Shown piece by piece: positions 34,940 through 42,463 of a stretch of 51,974 bases of DNA (within the stretch, counting starts at the first letter, position 1; each line of letters opens with the position of its first letter). The stretch spans positions 1-51,974 of the forward strand of contig DUNO01000042.1 in NCBI GenBank assembly GCA_012839295.1. Direction: 5' to 3'. A model generated the notes under the pieces. It ran no database searches, was not told the origin of the DNA, and worked only from the letters and a program-made list of their open reading frames with translations. The position numbers and the translations under genes are program-made. The DNA is from Clostridiales bacterium (GTDB taxonomy: Bacteria > Bacillota > Clostridia > Lachnospirales > Lachnospiraceae).

Positions 34940-35995
34940 ATGGAAAAATTAAAAAACAACCCGGTCGTTAAAACGATCGGTACCCAGAGACTGATTGCGC
35001 TATTGGCGCTGATTGTATTGTTTGCGTTCTTTTGCATCGCAAGCCCGTCCTTCCGCCAATATACCACCTTTGTAAGCATCATGGATGCATCCTATTACAT
35101 TGGCTTTATGGCAATCGGTGTATGCTATGCAATTACCACGGGAGGTATTGACCTTTCCATTGGTACGGTCCTTGTCTGCTCGTCCTTAATATCTGGCACC
35201 CTGTTTGTCAGGGACGGAGTTCCCCTGGTGCTATGTTTGATTATCTGTGTCCTGACCGGTACCTTATTCGGCCTTTGCAACGGTCTCATGGTATCGAAGC
35301 TGGGCTTGCCCCCCTTCGTTGCAACCCTGGGCGTCATGCTGGTATCCAAGGGCTTTGGCTCTATCTTCACGAAAGCGCAGAGCGTGTCCTGGCCCCAGGT
35401 CGGGCAAAACGGTGGGTGGTTCCGTTATATCTTCAAAATTAATTATACAGATGTGGCAGGCAACCAGTATCTGGTGCCCACCGGTTTCATCCTCCTGATG
35501 ATAATGGCGGTGATCATGTCGATCGTACTGAATAAGACCCGCACGGGGCGTTACATATTGGCTCTCGGCTCCAACAAGGAGGCAACCAGGCTGTCCGGTG
35601 TAAATGTAGACAAATACCAGACCATCGCATATGTATTCTCCGGAACCTTTGCGGGCATCGCGGGCCTTGCCTATGCGGCAATCTATTCCACCTTATTGCC
35701 CGGAGCCGGCGGCGGTTTTGAGATGGACGCCATCGCCAGCGTAGTGATCGGCGGTACCTCCATGGCCGGTGGTGTAGCAACAATTGCCGGTACCATCATT
35801 GGTGTATATATTATGGCAGTATTAAAGACCGGCCTTCCCTTCATTGGGCTGATGAACTACTGGCAGCAGCTGATAACGGGCGTGGTTCTGGTGATCGCGG
35901 TATTTATGGACGTATATAACAAGCGTCCGAACAAGAGGGTAAAAGCTAAAAAATCCATAAGCCCGGATGGGCTAGGAAAAGGTAAGGAAGCCTAG
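34940..35995 (+). CDS. Rbs-type sugar ABC importer permease
   Basis: BPD_transp_2 permease with about eight to ten membrane helices. Conserved segments are YAITTGGIDLSIGTV near the N-terminus, the NGLMVSKLGLPPFVATLG segment and the coupling region ALGSNKEATRLSGVNVDKY. ATG 34940 has GGAGGAG 5-6 bases upstream; an in-frame ATG at 34925 overlaps the ATPase stop codon and lacks an SD. One permease gene means a homodimer, normal for RbsC. Confidence 0.9.
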   Translation: MEKLKNNPVVKTIGTQRLIALLALIVLFAFFCIASPSFRQYTTFVSIMDASYYIGFMAIGVCYAITTGGIDLSIGTVLVCSSLISGTLFVRDGVPLVLCLIICVLTGTLFGLCNGLMVSKLGLPPFVATLGVMLVSKGFGSIFTKAQSVSWPQVGQNGGWFRYIFKINYTDVAGNQYLVPTGFILLMIMAVIMSIVLNKTRTGRYILALGSNKEATRLSGVNVDKYQTIAYVFSGTFAGIAGLAYAAIYSTLLPGAGGGFEMDAIASVVIGGTSMAGGVATIAGTIIGVYIMAVLKTGLPFIGLMNYWQQLITGVVLVIAVFMDVYNKRPNKRVKAKKSISPDGLGKGKEA

Positions 35996-36125
35996 GCAAA
36001 ATAATTTTAAGGCAAAGCAGTGGCAGGAAGGGCTTTGGCCCGGAGGCTGCGGCATACTACGGTAGAAATGTGGAAACACGTTTTTATAAAAAGACTATTT
36101 ATAATGAATATGGGAGGATTTCAAA

Positions 36126-37268
36126 ATGAAAAGAAAGCTACTTAGTGTAATTCTTGCAACAACCTTACTGGCAACTATGCTGACCGGCTGTAAAACAGGA
36201 ACTACAGCACCGACGAATACGGACACCTTTGCTACGAAAGCAGCGGATAATGCATCCACAGACACTACAGATAATGGGGCTGCAGATAGCAAGGATGATC
36301 CCTTGGCTAAAAAGGGCGGCTTGGTATACCTGGTATCCAAGGGCTTCCAGCACCAATATTGGCAGGCAGTATACCAGGGTGCCCAGAAGGCGGCAGAAGA
36401 GTTCGATGTTGAGCTTAAGATGGAAGGCCCTGCGACGGAATCAGACATTGCGGACCAGGTTCAGATGTTAAACAACGCAGTTAACCAGAAGCCAATTGCA
36501 ATCGGCCTTGCGGCTCTTGATACAGAGGCCTGCCTTGACGGTATCACGGCAGCCATGAACGCAAATATTCCGATCATCGGCTTTGACTCCGGTGTATCCA
36601 ACGCCCCGGAAGGCGCTGTTTATGCAAATGCTTCTACAGATAACTATCAGGCGGGCGTATTAGCTGCCCAGGAAACCTTTAAATTAATCCAGGGTAAATT
36701 AGTAAAAGGAGCTAAAATCGGTGTGCTTTCCCAGGATGCAACGGCAGAATCCATCATCAACCGCGGACAGGGCTTCATTGATGAGATGAAGGCAGAGGTT
36801 GAGGCAGCCGGCTTCACCGTATCCGTTGAAGGACATGCGAAATTTGAAAAGGTAGTAGCAGGTGCGGATATTGTTATCCAGGTTGCAGTTCCTGCCTCCG
36901 TTACCACAGAGCTTTCCGTAATTGACGCCCAGAACATGTTAAATAACTCTGCATTCATCTGCATCTATGGCTCCAACCAGCATTCTGCCGAAGCATTAGT
37001 AACTGCTGACCAGAACCTGGGCAAATTAGGTGCTGACAAGGTAATCGGCGTTGGCTTTGATGCCGGTACCGTAATTAAGGCCGCTGTAGCAAATAAGGTT
37101 TTGGCCGGTGCCGTTACACAGGATCCGATGAATATTGGCTACATGACAGTGAAATTAGCTGTCGCAGCAGCTAATGGCGAAACTGTTGAAAGCGTTGATA
37201 CAGGCTGCCAGTGGTACACCTCTGAAAATATGAACGATGATAACATCGCTCCTAACCTTTACGACTAA
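36126..37268 (+). CDS. Sugar-binding lipoprotein of the Rbs-type importer
   Basis: Peripla_BP_4 binding protein. The signal peptide has lipobox MLTGC (Cys22), then a Thr/Asp/Ala-rich tether to about residue 60. The mature domain begins VYLVSKGFQHQYWQAVYQGAQKAAEEF. Ligand-contact-type segments include GFDSGVSN, ASTDNYQAG and VGFDAGTV. GGGAGGA precedes the ATG. A 130-base gap separates it from the permease. It delivers an aldose-type monosaccharide; the FucU-like gene downstream suggests a sugar with slow pyranose or anomer interconversion. Confidence 0.9.
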   Translation: MKRKLLSVILATTLLATMLTGCKTGTTAPTNTDTFATKAADNASTDTTDNGAADSKDDPLAKKGGLVYLVSKGFQHQYWQAVYQGAQKAAEEFDVELKMEGPATESDIADQVQMLNNAVNQKPIAIGLAALDTEACLDGITAAMNANIPIIGFDSGVSNAPEGAVYANASTDNYQAGVLAAQETFKLIQGKLVKGAKIGVLSQDATAESIINRGQGFIDEMKAEVEAAGFTVSVEGHAKFEKVVAGADIVIQVAVPASVTTELSVIDAQNMLNNSAFICIYGSNQHSAEALVTADQNLGKLGADKVIGVGFDAGTVIKAAVANKVLAGAVTQDPMNIGYMTVKLAVAAANGETVESVDTGCQWYTSENMNDDNIAPNLYD

Positions 37269-37300
37269 TTGACCAAGCTTTTTGGGGAAAATATTTAGCA

Positions 37301-37335
37301 ACCAGAGCCGGAACCCTTGTGGAGCCGGCTCTGGT
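37301..37335 (+). terminator. GC-rich stem-loop after the binding-protein gene
   Basis: Perfect 11-bp stem ACCAGAGCCGG / CCGGCTCTGGT with a 13-base loop, 33 bases after the stop codon. No T run follows, so it may be an mRNA-end stabiliser rather than a strong terminator. Confidence 0.5.
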
Positions 37336-37370
37336 CGGATGTAAACCTGGACAAATAATCTTCATGGGCA

Positions 37371-37399
37371 TTGCGTTACAGGGATTTATGAAATATAAT
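37371..37399 (+). promoter_or_regulatory. Promoter of the FucU-like gene
   Basis: TTGCGT (37371-37376), 17-bp spacer, perfect TATAAT (37394-37399), 42 bases before the ATG at 37441. Confidence 0.65.
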
Positions 37400-37440
37400 G
37401 CTAACATAGATTTATAATCATACCTATGGGAGGAATAGAA

Positions 37441-37881
37441 ATGTTAAAAGGAATACCACAAATTTTATCGCCGGAATTATTAAAGGTATTGTGTGAAATG
37501 GGGCACAGTGACCGTCTGGTAATCTCTGATGGAAATTTTCCGGCAGAATCAATTGGAAAGAACGCAATCGTAATCCGCTGTGACGGACATGGGGTGCCCG
37601 AGCTGTTGGAGGCAATCCTAAAGGTCTTTCCCTTAGATACTTATACAGAAAAGCCGGTTAAGTTAATGGAGGTCGTACCGGGAGATCCGGTGGAGACTCC
37701 GATCTGGGACACCTATAAAGAGATTATTGCAAGATATGATGAGAGGGGTGCCCAGGCGGTGGGCAATACGGAGAGGTTTGCATTCTATGAGGAGGCCAGG
37801 GCTGCTTATGCCATAATTGCAACCAGTGAAAAGGCATTATATGCAAATATTATGCTGCAAAAAGGTGTGGTTACGGAGTGA
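37441..37881 (+). CDS. fucU: RbsD/FucU-family sugar mutarotase
   Basis: Cytoplasmic enzyme that interconverts anomers (and ring forms in RbsD) of an imported aldose. The 146 residues open MLKGIPQILSPELLKVLCEMGHSDRLVI, with the conserved active-site His in MGHSDR and DGNFP following, as in FucU and RbsD. Length fits FucU (about 140-150). ATG 37441 has GGGAGGAA upstream. The gene has its own promoter but lies directly after the importer genes; no kinase, isomerase or aldolase follows, so the sugar could be fucose, ribose or another. Confidence 0.85.
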   Translation: MLKGIPQILSPELLKVLCEMGHSDRLVISDGNFPAESIGKNAIVIRCDGHGVPELLEAILKVFPLDTYTEKPVKLMEVVPGDPVETPIWDTYKEIIARYDERGAQAVGNTERFAFYEEARAAYAIIATSEKALYANIMLQKGVVTE

Positions 37882-37969
37882 TATTGTATAATCATACAGT
37901 TTTCACCGCATTTAGGAGGATTGTTACCGTAAAAATATAAAAAATTTTCAATCATCTGCTTTTAGTCGA

Positions 37970-37998
37970 TTGACATTTTTGTATGATTGTGATAAAGT
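37970..37998 (+). promoter_or_regulatory. Promoter of candidate small RNA
   Basis: Consensus TTGACA (37970-37975), 17-bp spacer, TAAAGT (37993-37998), in the gap after the mutarotase gene, with a fold and a strong terminator but no ORF downstream. Confidence 0.6.
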
Positions 37999-38004
37999 TC
38001 TACT

Positions 38005-38170
38005 GTAATCATTGTGAATAAACACAACGAATCAATCCGCTGTCCATCCTAATTTTCGATTCATGTGTTCGGTGGTACTACCTAATGGTACTGCCGATGG
38101 AAATTAAGGAATACAATATAGAGCAAAGAAAAAGCGCCGGTAGCCGAAAGGTACCGGCACTTTTTCTTTG
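38005..38170 (+). ncRNA. Candidate structured small RNA or orphan leader
   Basis: A unit of about 165 bases bounded by the promoter at 37970 and the terminator at 38125. Folds seen by eye are as follows. Hairpin 1 pairs AACAC...GAATC (about 38021-38034) with GATTC...GTGTT (about 38059-38070). Hairpin 2 is CGGTGGTAC / GTACTGCCG, 9 bp with wobble. The hairpin-1 loop sequence CCTAATTT is complementary to AAATTAAGG after hairpin 2, which would make a pseudoknot. I do not recognise a known riboswitch; no ORF of note lies inside. Confidence 0.45.
38125..38170 (+). terminator. Strong terminator in the 37882-38459 gap
   Basis: AAAGAAAAAG-C-GCCGGTA pairs with TACCGGC-A-CTTTTTCTTT, 17 of 18 positions matching, with a 9-base loop and a T-rich end. 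The A-rich 5' arm would let it work in both directions. Confidence 0.88.
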
Positions 38171-38219
38171 GGGCATGAATAGAGGATGCTCATACAGGAC
38201 TTCCGTCATGGATTAGGCA

Positions 38220-38248
38220 TTGTCCTGTTAATCTGGTTATGGTATGAT
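38220..38248 (+). promoter_or_regulatory. Promoter reading into the foldback element
   Basis: TTGTCC (38220-38225), 17-bp spacer, TATGAT (38243-38248). The predicted start is about 35 bases before the long inverted repeat and over 200 bases before the pentapeptide gene. Confidence 0.6.
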
Positions 38249-38290
38249 AGAGGGCATAGCATTTTAAGGGTTGAAAGGTTTAGGGAGTGA

Positions 38291-38413
38291 GGTGAATATG
38301 AGTGTCTTTATATCCACCTGGGCTTGCCTTTAACATCCCGTGATTGCCAAGTGCGGGCAATCACGGGAGGCCCGGTCTGCGCCCAGATGGATATAAAGAC
38401 ACTCATATTCACC
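38291..38413. repeat. 123-bp foldback element with perfect 26-bp arms
   Basis: Left arm 38291-38316 (starts GGTGAATATGAG) and right arm 38388-38413 are exact reverse complements. After one mismatch the stem continues with CTGGGC/GCCCAG. A second perfect hairpin CCCGTGATTGCC / GGCAATCACGGG (left arm 38337-38348) fills the centre. No T run follows, so it is not a standard terminator. No transposase and no clear target duplication are seen. It could be a MITE-like element, a processed RNA or a cruciform site. Confidence 0.85.
38298..38333 (+). CDS. Possible 11-codon leader peptide inside the foldback
   Basis: ATG at 38298 with GAGGTG 3-8 bases upstream reads MSVFISTWACL then TAA. Because the arms are inverted repeats, the minus strand reads MSVFIS again, there extending to about 32 codons. 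It lies downstream of a good promoter. This may be a translated leader or simply chance in a palindrome. Confidence 0.25.
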   Translation: MSVFISTWACL

Positions 38414-38480
38414 GCGTTAGTGTATAGAGGCTTTTGCGTGTGGATTTTAATAGTATTTTATGTGTAAAGGGGATAAAGGA

Positions 38481-39131
38481 ATGATTAAAATAAATATACC
38501 GCAGATTATGAATATCCGGGAGGCGGGGCCTATGCTAAGCCAGGTTATAGAGCTGCAGGAGCAGGAGCGCGCTGCCCAGGGGCTGTTGTTTTCTTCTGAG
38601 TATCTGACAGGGGAGGATTTGTCTGGGATTGATTATGATCAGGTGGAATTTGAGCAGTGCAGGTTCCTTAACTGCGGCTTCCACAAGGTGGGATTTACTA
38701 ACGTCCGTTTTAAGAATTGTGATCTTTCTAATTGTAACTTTGAAAACGGGTATTTTAGTCAGGTGGAATTTTTGTCCTGTAAAGGCGTTGGGAGCAAGTT
38801 CCAGAATACTACGCTAAAGCAGGTCCGTTTCCTGGATTCTAATTTTTCATATTCCAATTTTGAGCATTCTAAATTGCAGAAGGTGGGGATTACCTCTTCG
38901 GATTTTGGGACGGCATGCCTTGCGGAGGCGGTATTAAAGGAAATAGAGCTAAAGGATGTTTCCCTGACGAAGGTTGATTTTTTTAAAACCCCGTTAAAGG
39001 GGATTGATTTCCGGGAGAGCCGGATTGAAGGAATTACCATATCCGATAACTATAAGGAGTTGACCGGCATGGTGGTGGATACATACCAGGCGGCTGAATT
39101 AGCCAGGCTTCTTGGGGTTGAGGTAAAATAG
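38481..39131 (+). CDS. Pentapeptide-repeat protein
   Basis: 216 residues, no signal or membrane segment. From about residue 35 to 185 the sequence follows the A(D/N)LXX-type pattern, with Phe/Leu at every fifth position (FEQCRF, FTNVRFKNCDLSNCNFENGYF, FLDSNFSYSNFEHSKL). This forms a right-handed quadrilateral beta-helix. Some family members mimic DNA and protect gyrase, but most have no known job. ATG 38481 is chosen for AAGGGG 8 bases upstream over the ATG at 38460. It stands alone downstream of the foldback element. Confidence 0.88.
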   Translation: MIKINIPQIMNIREAGPMLSQVIELQEQERAAQGLLFSSEYLTGEDLSGIDYDQVEFEQCRFLNCGFHKVGFTNVRFKNCDLSNCNFENGYFSQVEFLSCKGVGSKFQNTTLKQVRFLDSNFSYSNFEHSKLQKVGITSSDFGTACLAEAVLKEIELKDVSLTKVDFFKTPLKGIDFRESRIEGITISDNYKELTGMVVDTYQAAELARLLGVEVK

Positions 39132-39218
39132 AAAAAGGGGTCGCAAAACAGGATGAAATGACTTATAATAGATACAACATGTTATTGTTGACATATTATT
39201 TCGTAAGGAGAGTTTATC

Positions 39219-40052
39219 ATGGCGCTGATACAAGTTAATTTTATTTCAAAATCACTTATGAGGACGGTACCGATGAATGTTGTTTTACCGGTTGATAAGA
39301 TGGTATTTCCCGGTATGCCGGCCAGGGAGGACAAGCCTTATAAAACCCTGTACCTGTTGCATGGGGTATTTGGCAACTACACGGACTGGATCTCCGGCAC
39401 GAATGTCCAGAGATGGGCGGAGGAAAGGGATTTGGTGGTGGTTATGCCCTCCGGGGACAACATGTTCTACGTGGACCAGCCGAAGGCAAATAATTTCTAT
39501 GGTGAATTTATCGGTAAGGAGCTGGTGGAAATTACCCGCAAGATGTTTCCCCTTTCCCATAAGAGGGAAGACACTTATATTGCCGGGCTTTCCATGGGAG
39601 GATATGGGGCGATCCGTAACGGGTTAAAATATCATGATACCTTTGGCTGCATTGCGGGGCTGTCCTCCGCCCTGGTCCTGGAGGGTATGGATAAGAGAAC
39701 CGATGATGCTCCATTCTTTATCGAGAAAAGGAGCTATGCGGAAAGCTGCTTTGGTGACTTGTCAAAATTGGCAGAGAGCGATATGAACCCCAAATGGCTT
39801 GCAAAGAAGCTGGCAGGGGAAAACGCCGATATACCGAAGCTTTATATGGCCTGTGGCACAAGTGATACGCTGTTCGGGGCGAATAAGGATTTCTATAGCT
39901 ACCTGCAGGGTCTGGGGATAGAGGCTACCTTTGAGGAAGGGCCGGGCGCCCATGAGTGGGATTTCTGGAATACCTATATTAAAAAAGTCATTGATTGGCT
40001 GCCGTTGGAGCAAAACGGTATGGGCATTAACAGCGGTAATGTTGGGGTATAG
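39219..40052 (+). CDS. Cytosolic carbohydrate esterase (EstA/CE1, esterase-D fold)
   Basis: Alpha/beta hydrolase of 277 residues without a signal peptide. The opening MALIQVNFISKSLMRTVPMNVVLP is typical of the tributyrin-esterase/acetylxylan-esterase family (PF00756). It has LYLLHGVFGNYTDW, nucleophile Ser125 in AGLSMGGYGA, likely Asp in CGTSDTLFG, and likely His in GAHEWDFW. GTAAGGAGAG precedes the ATG. It could deacetylate imported oligosaccharides next to the cytosolic GH3. A terminator follows at 40092. Confidence 0.88.
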   Translation: MALIQVNFISKSLMRTVPMNVVLPVDKMVFPGMPAREDKPYKTLYLLHGVFGNYTDWISGTNVQRWAEERDLVVVMPSGDNMFYVDQPKANNFYGEFIGKELVEITRKMFPLSHKREDTYIAGLSMGGYGAIRNGLKYHDTFGCIAGLSSALVLEGMDKRTDDAPFFIEKRSYAESCFGDLSKLAESDMNPKWLAKKLAGENADIPKLYMACGTSDTLFGANKDFYSYLQGLGIEATFEEGPGAHEWDFWNTYIKKVIDWLPLEQNGMGINSGNVGV

Positions 40053-40091
40053 GTCCGGTCAACGGGCGGGTAGAAATATTTGAAATATGGC

Positions 40092-40133
40092 ATCAGGGCA
40101 TGGCAGAGAAAGGGAGCTGTGTCCTGATTTTTT
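40092..40133 (+). terminator. Terminator after the esterase gene
   Basis: ATCAGG-GCA (from 40092) pairs with TGT-GTCCTGAT (to 40128), followed by TTTTTT. Confidence 0.7.
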
Positions 40134-40202
40134 GTGGGCAGATACTTCTGGTAAAAATCACGGAATTATCTATTAAAAGTTATGGTACAGTAACAAGAGT
40201 TA

Positions 40203-40232
40203 TTATTGATATAATTGAAATTATGGTATAAT
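40203..40232 (+). promoter_or_regulatory. Promoter of the H-NOX chemoreceptor gene
   Basis: Perfect TATAAT at 40227-40232 with TTATTG 18 bases upstream (TTGATA at 15 is an alternative). The predicted transcript starts about 20 bases before the structured element at 40261. Confidence 0.55.
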
Positions 40233-40260
40233 ATAGGTATTGTAGATTATGAGCAGTTGT

Positions 40261-40338
40261 CCTTTTAACTTCTCATAAAAGGCGCCGTACTTGCGCTGTG
40301 CATCTCGATTATAGGAACGTCTTTTTGTTCCTATAATA
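40261..40338 (+). other. Structured leader element E1 (homologue at 45510)
   Basis: Hairpin CCTTTT/AAAAGG (40261-40282), a 25-base linker, then a perfect 11-bp hairpin ATTATAGGAAC / GTTCCTATAAT (40308-40337). The same layout with identical spacing and paired base changes is found at 45510-45586. It is in the 5' untranslated region of the chemoreceptor gene. An alternative pairing TTATGAG/CTCATAA overlaps hairpin 1. It is not a riboswitch class I recognise. Confidence 0.6.
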
Positions 40339-40371
40339 TGGGGTATCAGAACAAAAGAAAAGGAGAGCTTT

Positions 40372-42165
40372 ATGAAGGGAACAGTAGTATCATCCTGGGT
40401 TTTATCCTGCCGGGCGTTATTCGGGAATGAAGTTGTAGATAAAGCATTATTATCCCAGAAATTACATACGGATGTAGTATTTTCCCCCCTGGAGGACGTA
40501 GAGGACAGGGTGGCCCTGGGGATTGTAGATGAAGTAGGCCATTTAATCGGAAAGAACCATGAAGAGATCTGGAAGATCATGGGGGAACAGAACATCAGGA
40601 CCTTTAGCATGAATTATCCGGGGTTCTTCCGGCATGAATCAGCGTATCAGTTTTTGAAGTCAATGAATGATGTCCATATTATTGTCATGAAGCGTTTTAA
40701 AGGGGCAGTGCCTCCGATCCTGGATGTGACGCCGGTATCGAAGAACCAGATACTCTTTACCTACCGTTCCAAGCGGGGGATGCACCATTACCTGCTGGGG
40801 TTAATTAACGGAGTAGCCCATTATTTTAATGAGAATATAGGAATTGAATTTTTAGAGCAGAGGGAGGGAGAGGTCCAGCTTAAATTAACCTTTGATAAGG
40901 AAATACAGTCTATCAAACGTTATGGGCTAAACCGGCTGCTTTCCTTCGGGGTAATTAAGAGGGTATCCATCAAGGCCTCCATCTTTAATACAGCCTTTGT
41001 CCTGCTGGCCGCCTTTCTGCTGCGCACCCAGGTCATAGCAGCGGTATCGCTTGGCGCAGTTGCCTTTGTTGCCTCCATGGTTTCCTCTAGCTTGCTCCAC
41101 CGGCCCCAGAAACTGTTAAAGCAGGAGCTTAAGAGGCTGAGTGAATGTGATTTCATTGAAGACCTTAAGGTGCGTTCGAAGGATGAATACGAGGATATCA
41201 TGAACCTGGTCAATACGGTAAAGGAGAGGGTACAGAAGGATTTTATCGGATTCAATGCCATTGTGGATGAAATGCATACCTTTAACCGTTCTGTCACCGA
41301 CATTGCCGGGACGATGCAGGCTACCTCCAATGATATTACGGCTGTACTGGATGAGGTGGCAATTGCTGCAACAACCCAGGCGGAGGATACGGAACGCTCC
41401 GTAAGCATATTAAGTGACAGCATCAGCCATGTTACCCATATCTCGGAAGAGAGCCAGGATAACGAGCATAAGATTGAAACAGCCATGGAGCGCCTGGAAA
41501 ACAGCTTCCATGACGTGAATAATACGACAAAGGAAATCCGTTCCGTACTTAATAAATTCAATATGATCAAGCAGAACAGCGATGAGCTGCGTAAGAATGC
41601 GGTTGATATGATGCAGATCGTATCTATCGTATCCTCCATTGCAAAGCAGATCAACCTCCTGGCCTTGAATGCATCCATTGAGGCTGCCCGTGCCGGTGAG
41701 GCAGGCAAGGGCTTTGCGGTGGTGGCAGAGGAGGTGAGGAGCCTTTCCGTGGATACCAACCAGGCAGTAGACCAGATTAACCAGAGCCTGACCCAGTTTG
41801 TGGACAGCATTGGCGGAGTGGTCGGTGATATTGATATCCAGTACAATGTCCTGGAAACGGAAAGCGTGAAGCTGACCAATGCGGTAGAGACCTCCAGTGA
41901 TGCGAATTCAAACCTGAAGGCAGTATCGGACCTGATGATCCAGACCTCCCAGGAGCTTAAGGTGGAAGCGGATAATATAGCGGCCTTATTTGATAATATG
42001 CACAGCCTGGCAGCCATTGCGGAAGAAAATTCCGCGGCTACGGAGGAAGCAAGCTCCAATGTTGCAATCTATGTGGATCAGATTAATGAATTGACCAACC
42101 AGATCAATGTATTCAACAAGATGATCGAAAACTTCCAGGAGGATCTGAGTAAATATAAGATTTAA
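40372..42165 (+). CDS. H-NOX methyl-accepting chemotaxis protein (predicted O2 sensor)
   Basis: N-terminal H-NOX (HNOB) haem domain, residues 1 to about 180, aligned residue for residue with Caldanaerobacter Tar4 H-NOX. It has proximal His102 in DVHIIV, Pro115, and the haem-carboxylate motif Y131-x-S133-x-R135. The distal-pocket trio Trp9, Asn74 and Tyr140, known there to hold O2, is also present. Two adjacent membrane helices follow (about 203-243), then an MCP signalling domain with the tip segment [30 protein letters not shown] precedes the ATG. It should bind haem and direct flagellar movement relative to O2 (or NO). Che and flagellar genes are not in the window. Confidence 0.92.
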   Translation: MKGTVVSSWVLSCRALFGNEVVDKALLSQKLHTDVVFSPLEDVEDRVALGIVDEVGHLIGKNHEEIWKIMGEQNIRTFSMNYPGFFRHESAYQFLKSMNDVHIIVMKRFKGAVPPILDVTPVSKNQILFTYRSKRGMHHYLLGLINGVAHYFNENIGIEFLEQREGEVQLKLTFDKEIQSIKRYGLNRLLSFGVIKRVSIKASIFNTAFVLLAAFLLRTQVIAAVSLGAVAFVASMVSSSLLHRPQKLLKQELKRLSECDFIEDLKVRSKDEYEDIMNLVNTVKERVQKDFIGFNAIVDEMHTFNRSVTDIAGTMQATSNDITAVLDEVAIAATTQAEDTERSVSILSDSISHVTHISEESQDNEHKIETAMERLENSFHDVNNTTKEIRSVLNKFNMIKQNSDELRKNAVDMMQIVSIVSSIAKQINLLALNASIEAARAGEAGKGFAVVAEEVRSLSVDTNQAVDQINQSLTQFVDSIGGVVGDIDIQYNVLETESVKLTNAVETSSDANSNLKAVSDLMIQTSQELKVEADNIAALFDNMHSLAAIAEENSAATEEASSNVAIYVDQINELTNQINVFNKMIENFQEDLSKYKI

Positions 42166-42203
42166 AGAAACGCGGGGCTGTTTCCAAATTCATTGTTATA
42201 CCT

Positions 42204-42280
42204 GTGCCTTTCACTTTTTGATGACCTATTCAAAAAGTGAATAGGCCTTAATAAATAGTATGAAAGTGATTTCCTTTCAA
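42204..42280 (-). repeat. Dispersed structured repeat, copy B (inverted)
   Basis: Reverse complement matches window positions 8-84 with only a few changes; the 55 bases from 42204 are essentially identical to copy A. Read on the minus strand it ends GAAAGGCAC, then 10 bases, then ATG opening a 26-codon frame without recognisable product. It lies 38 bases after the chemoreceptor stop. Confidence 0.85.
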
Positions 42281-42365
42281 TCGTTCTCCATTGTAAATGG
42301 GAGGGATCACGGTATGTGGGATAATTGATGGAAAAATAAGTATTATCTTTGGTGAAAATGACACT

Positions 42366-42393
42366 ATGTAAATAGTTACATGTTTGATATAAT
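42366..42393 (+). promoter_or_regulatory. Putative promoter with operator-like dyad for the esterase
   Basis: Dyad ATGTAA-ATAG-TTACAT (42366-42381) lies just upstream of a perfect TATAAT (42388-42393), covering the position where the -35 would be. It is 70 bases before the start at 42464. Confidence 0.45.
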
Positions 42394-42463
42394 CGATGCA
42401 TGTATGGTTTAGGCGCACTCATGGTCCTGGATCATAATAAAAATGGTTTCAAGGAGGATTCAT

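Noticed and set aside
38070-38095. Possible T-box riboswitch (GGTGGTAC)
   Set aside because: No stem I with specifier loop, the motif does not overlap the terminator arm, and the next gene is not an aminoacyl-tRNA synthetase or amino-acid gene.
40261-40282. Similarity of E1/E2 hairpin 1 to the dispersed repeat (CCTTT, ACTTTTT, GAT segments)
   Set aside because: The match is short and AT-rich and does not extend into the rest of either element, so common origin cannot be claimed.
40261-40338. Cyclic-di-GMP riboswitch before the chemoreceptor
   Set aside because: Position is typical, but the GEMM-I and class II conserved core bases are not present.
40920-42059. 379-codon open frame on the minus strand
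   Set aside because: Antisense shadow of the Ala/Glu-rich chemoreceptor coding sequence; no ribosome site and no recognisable protein.
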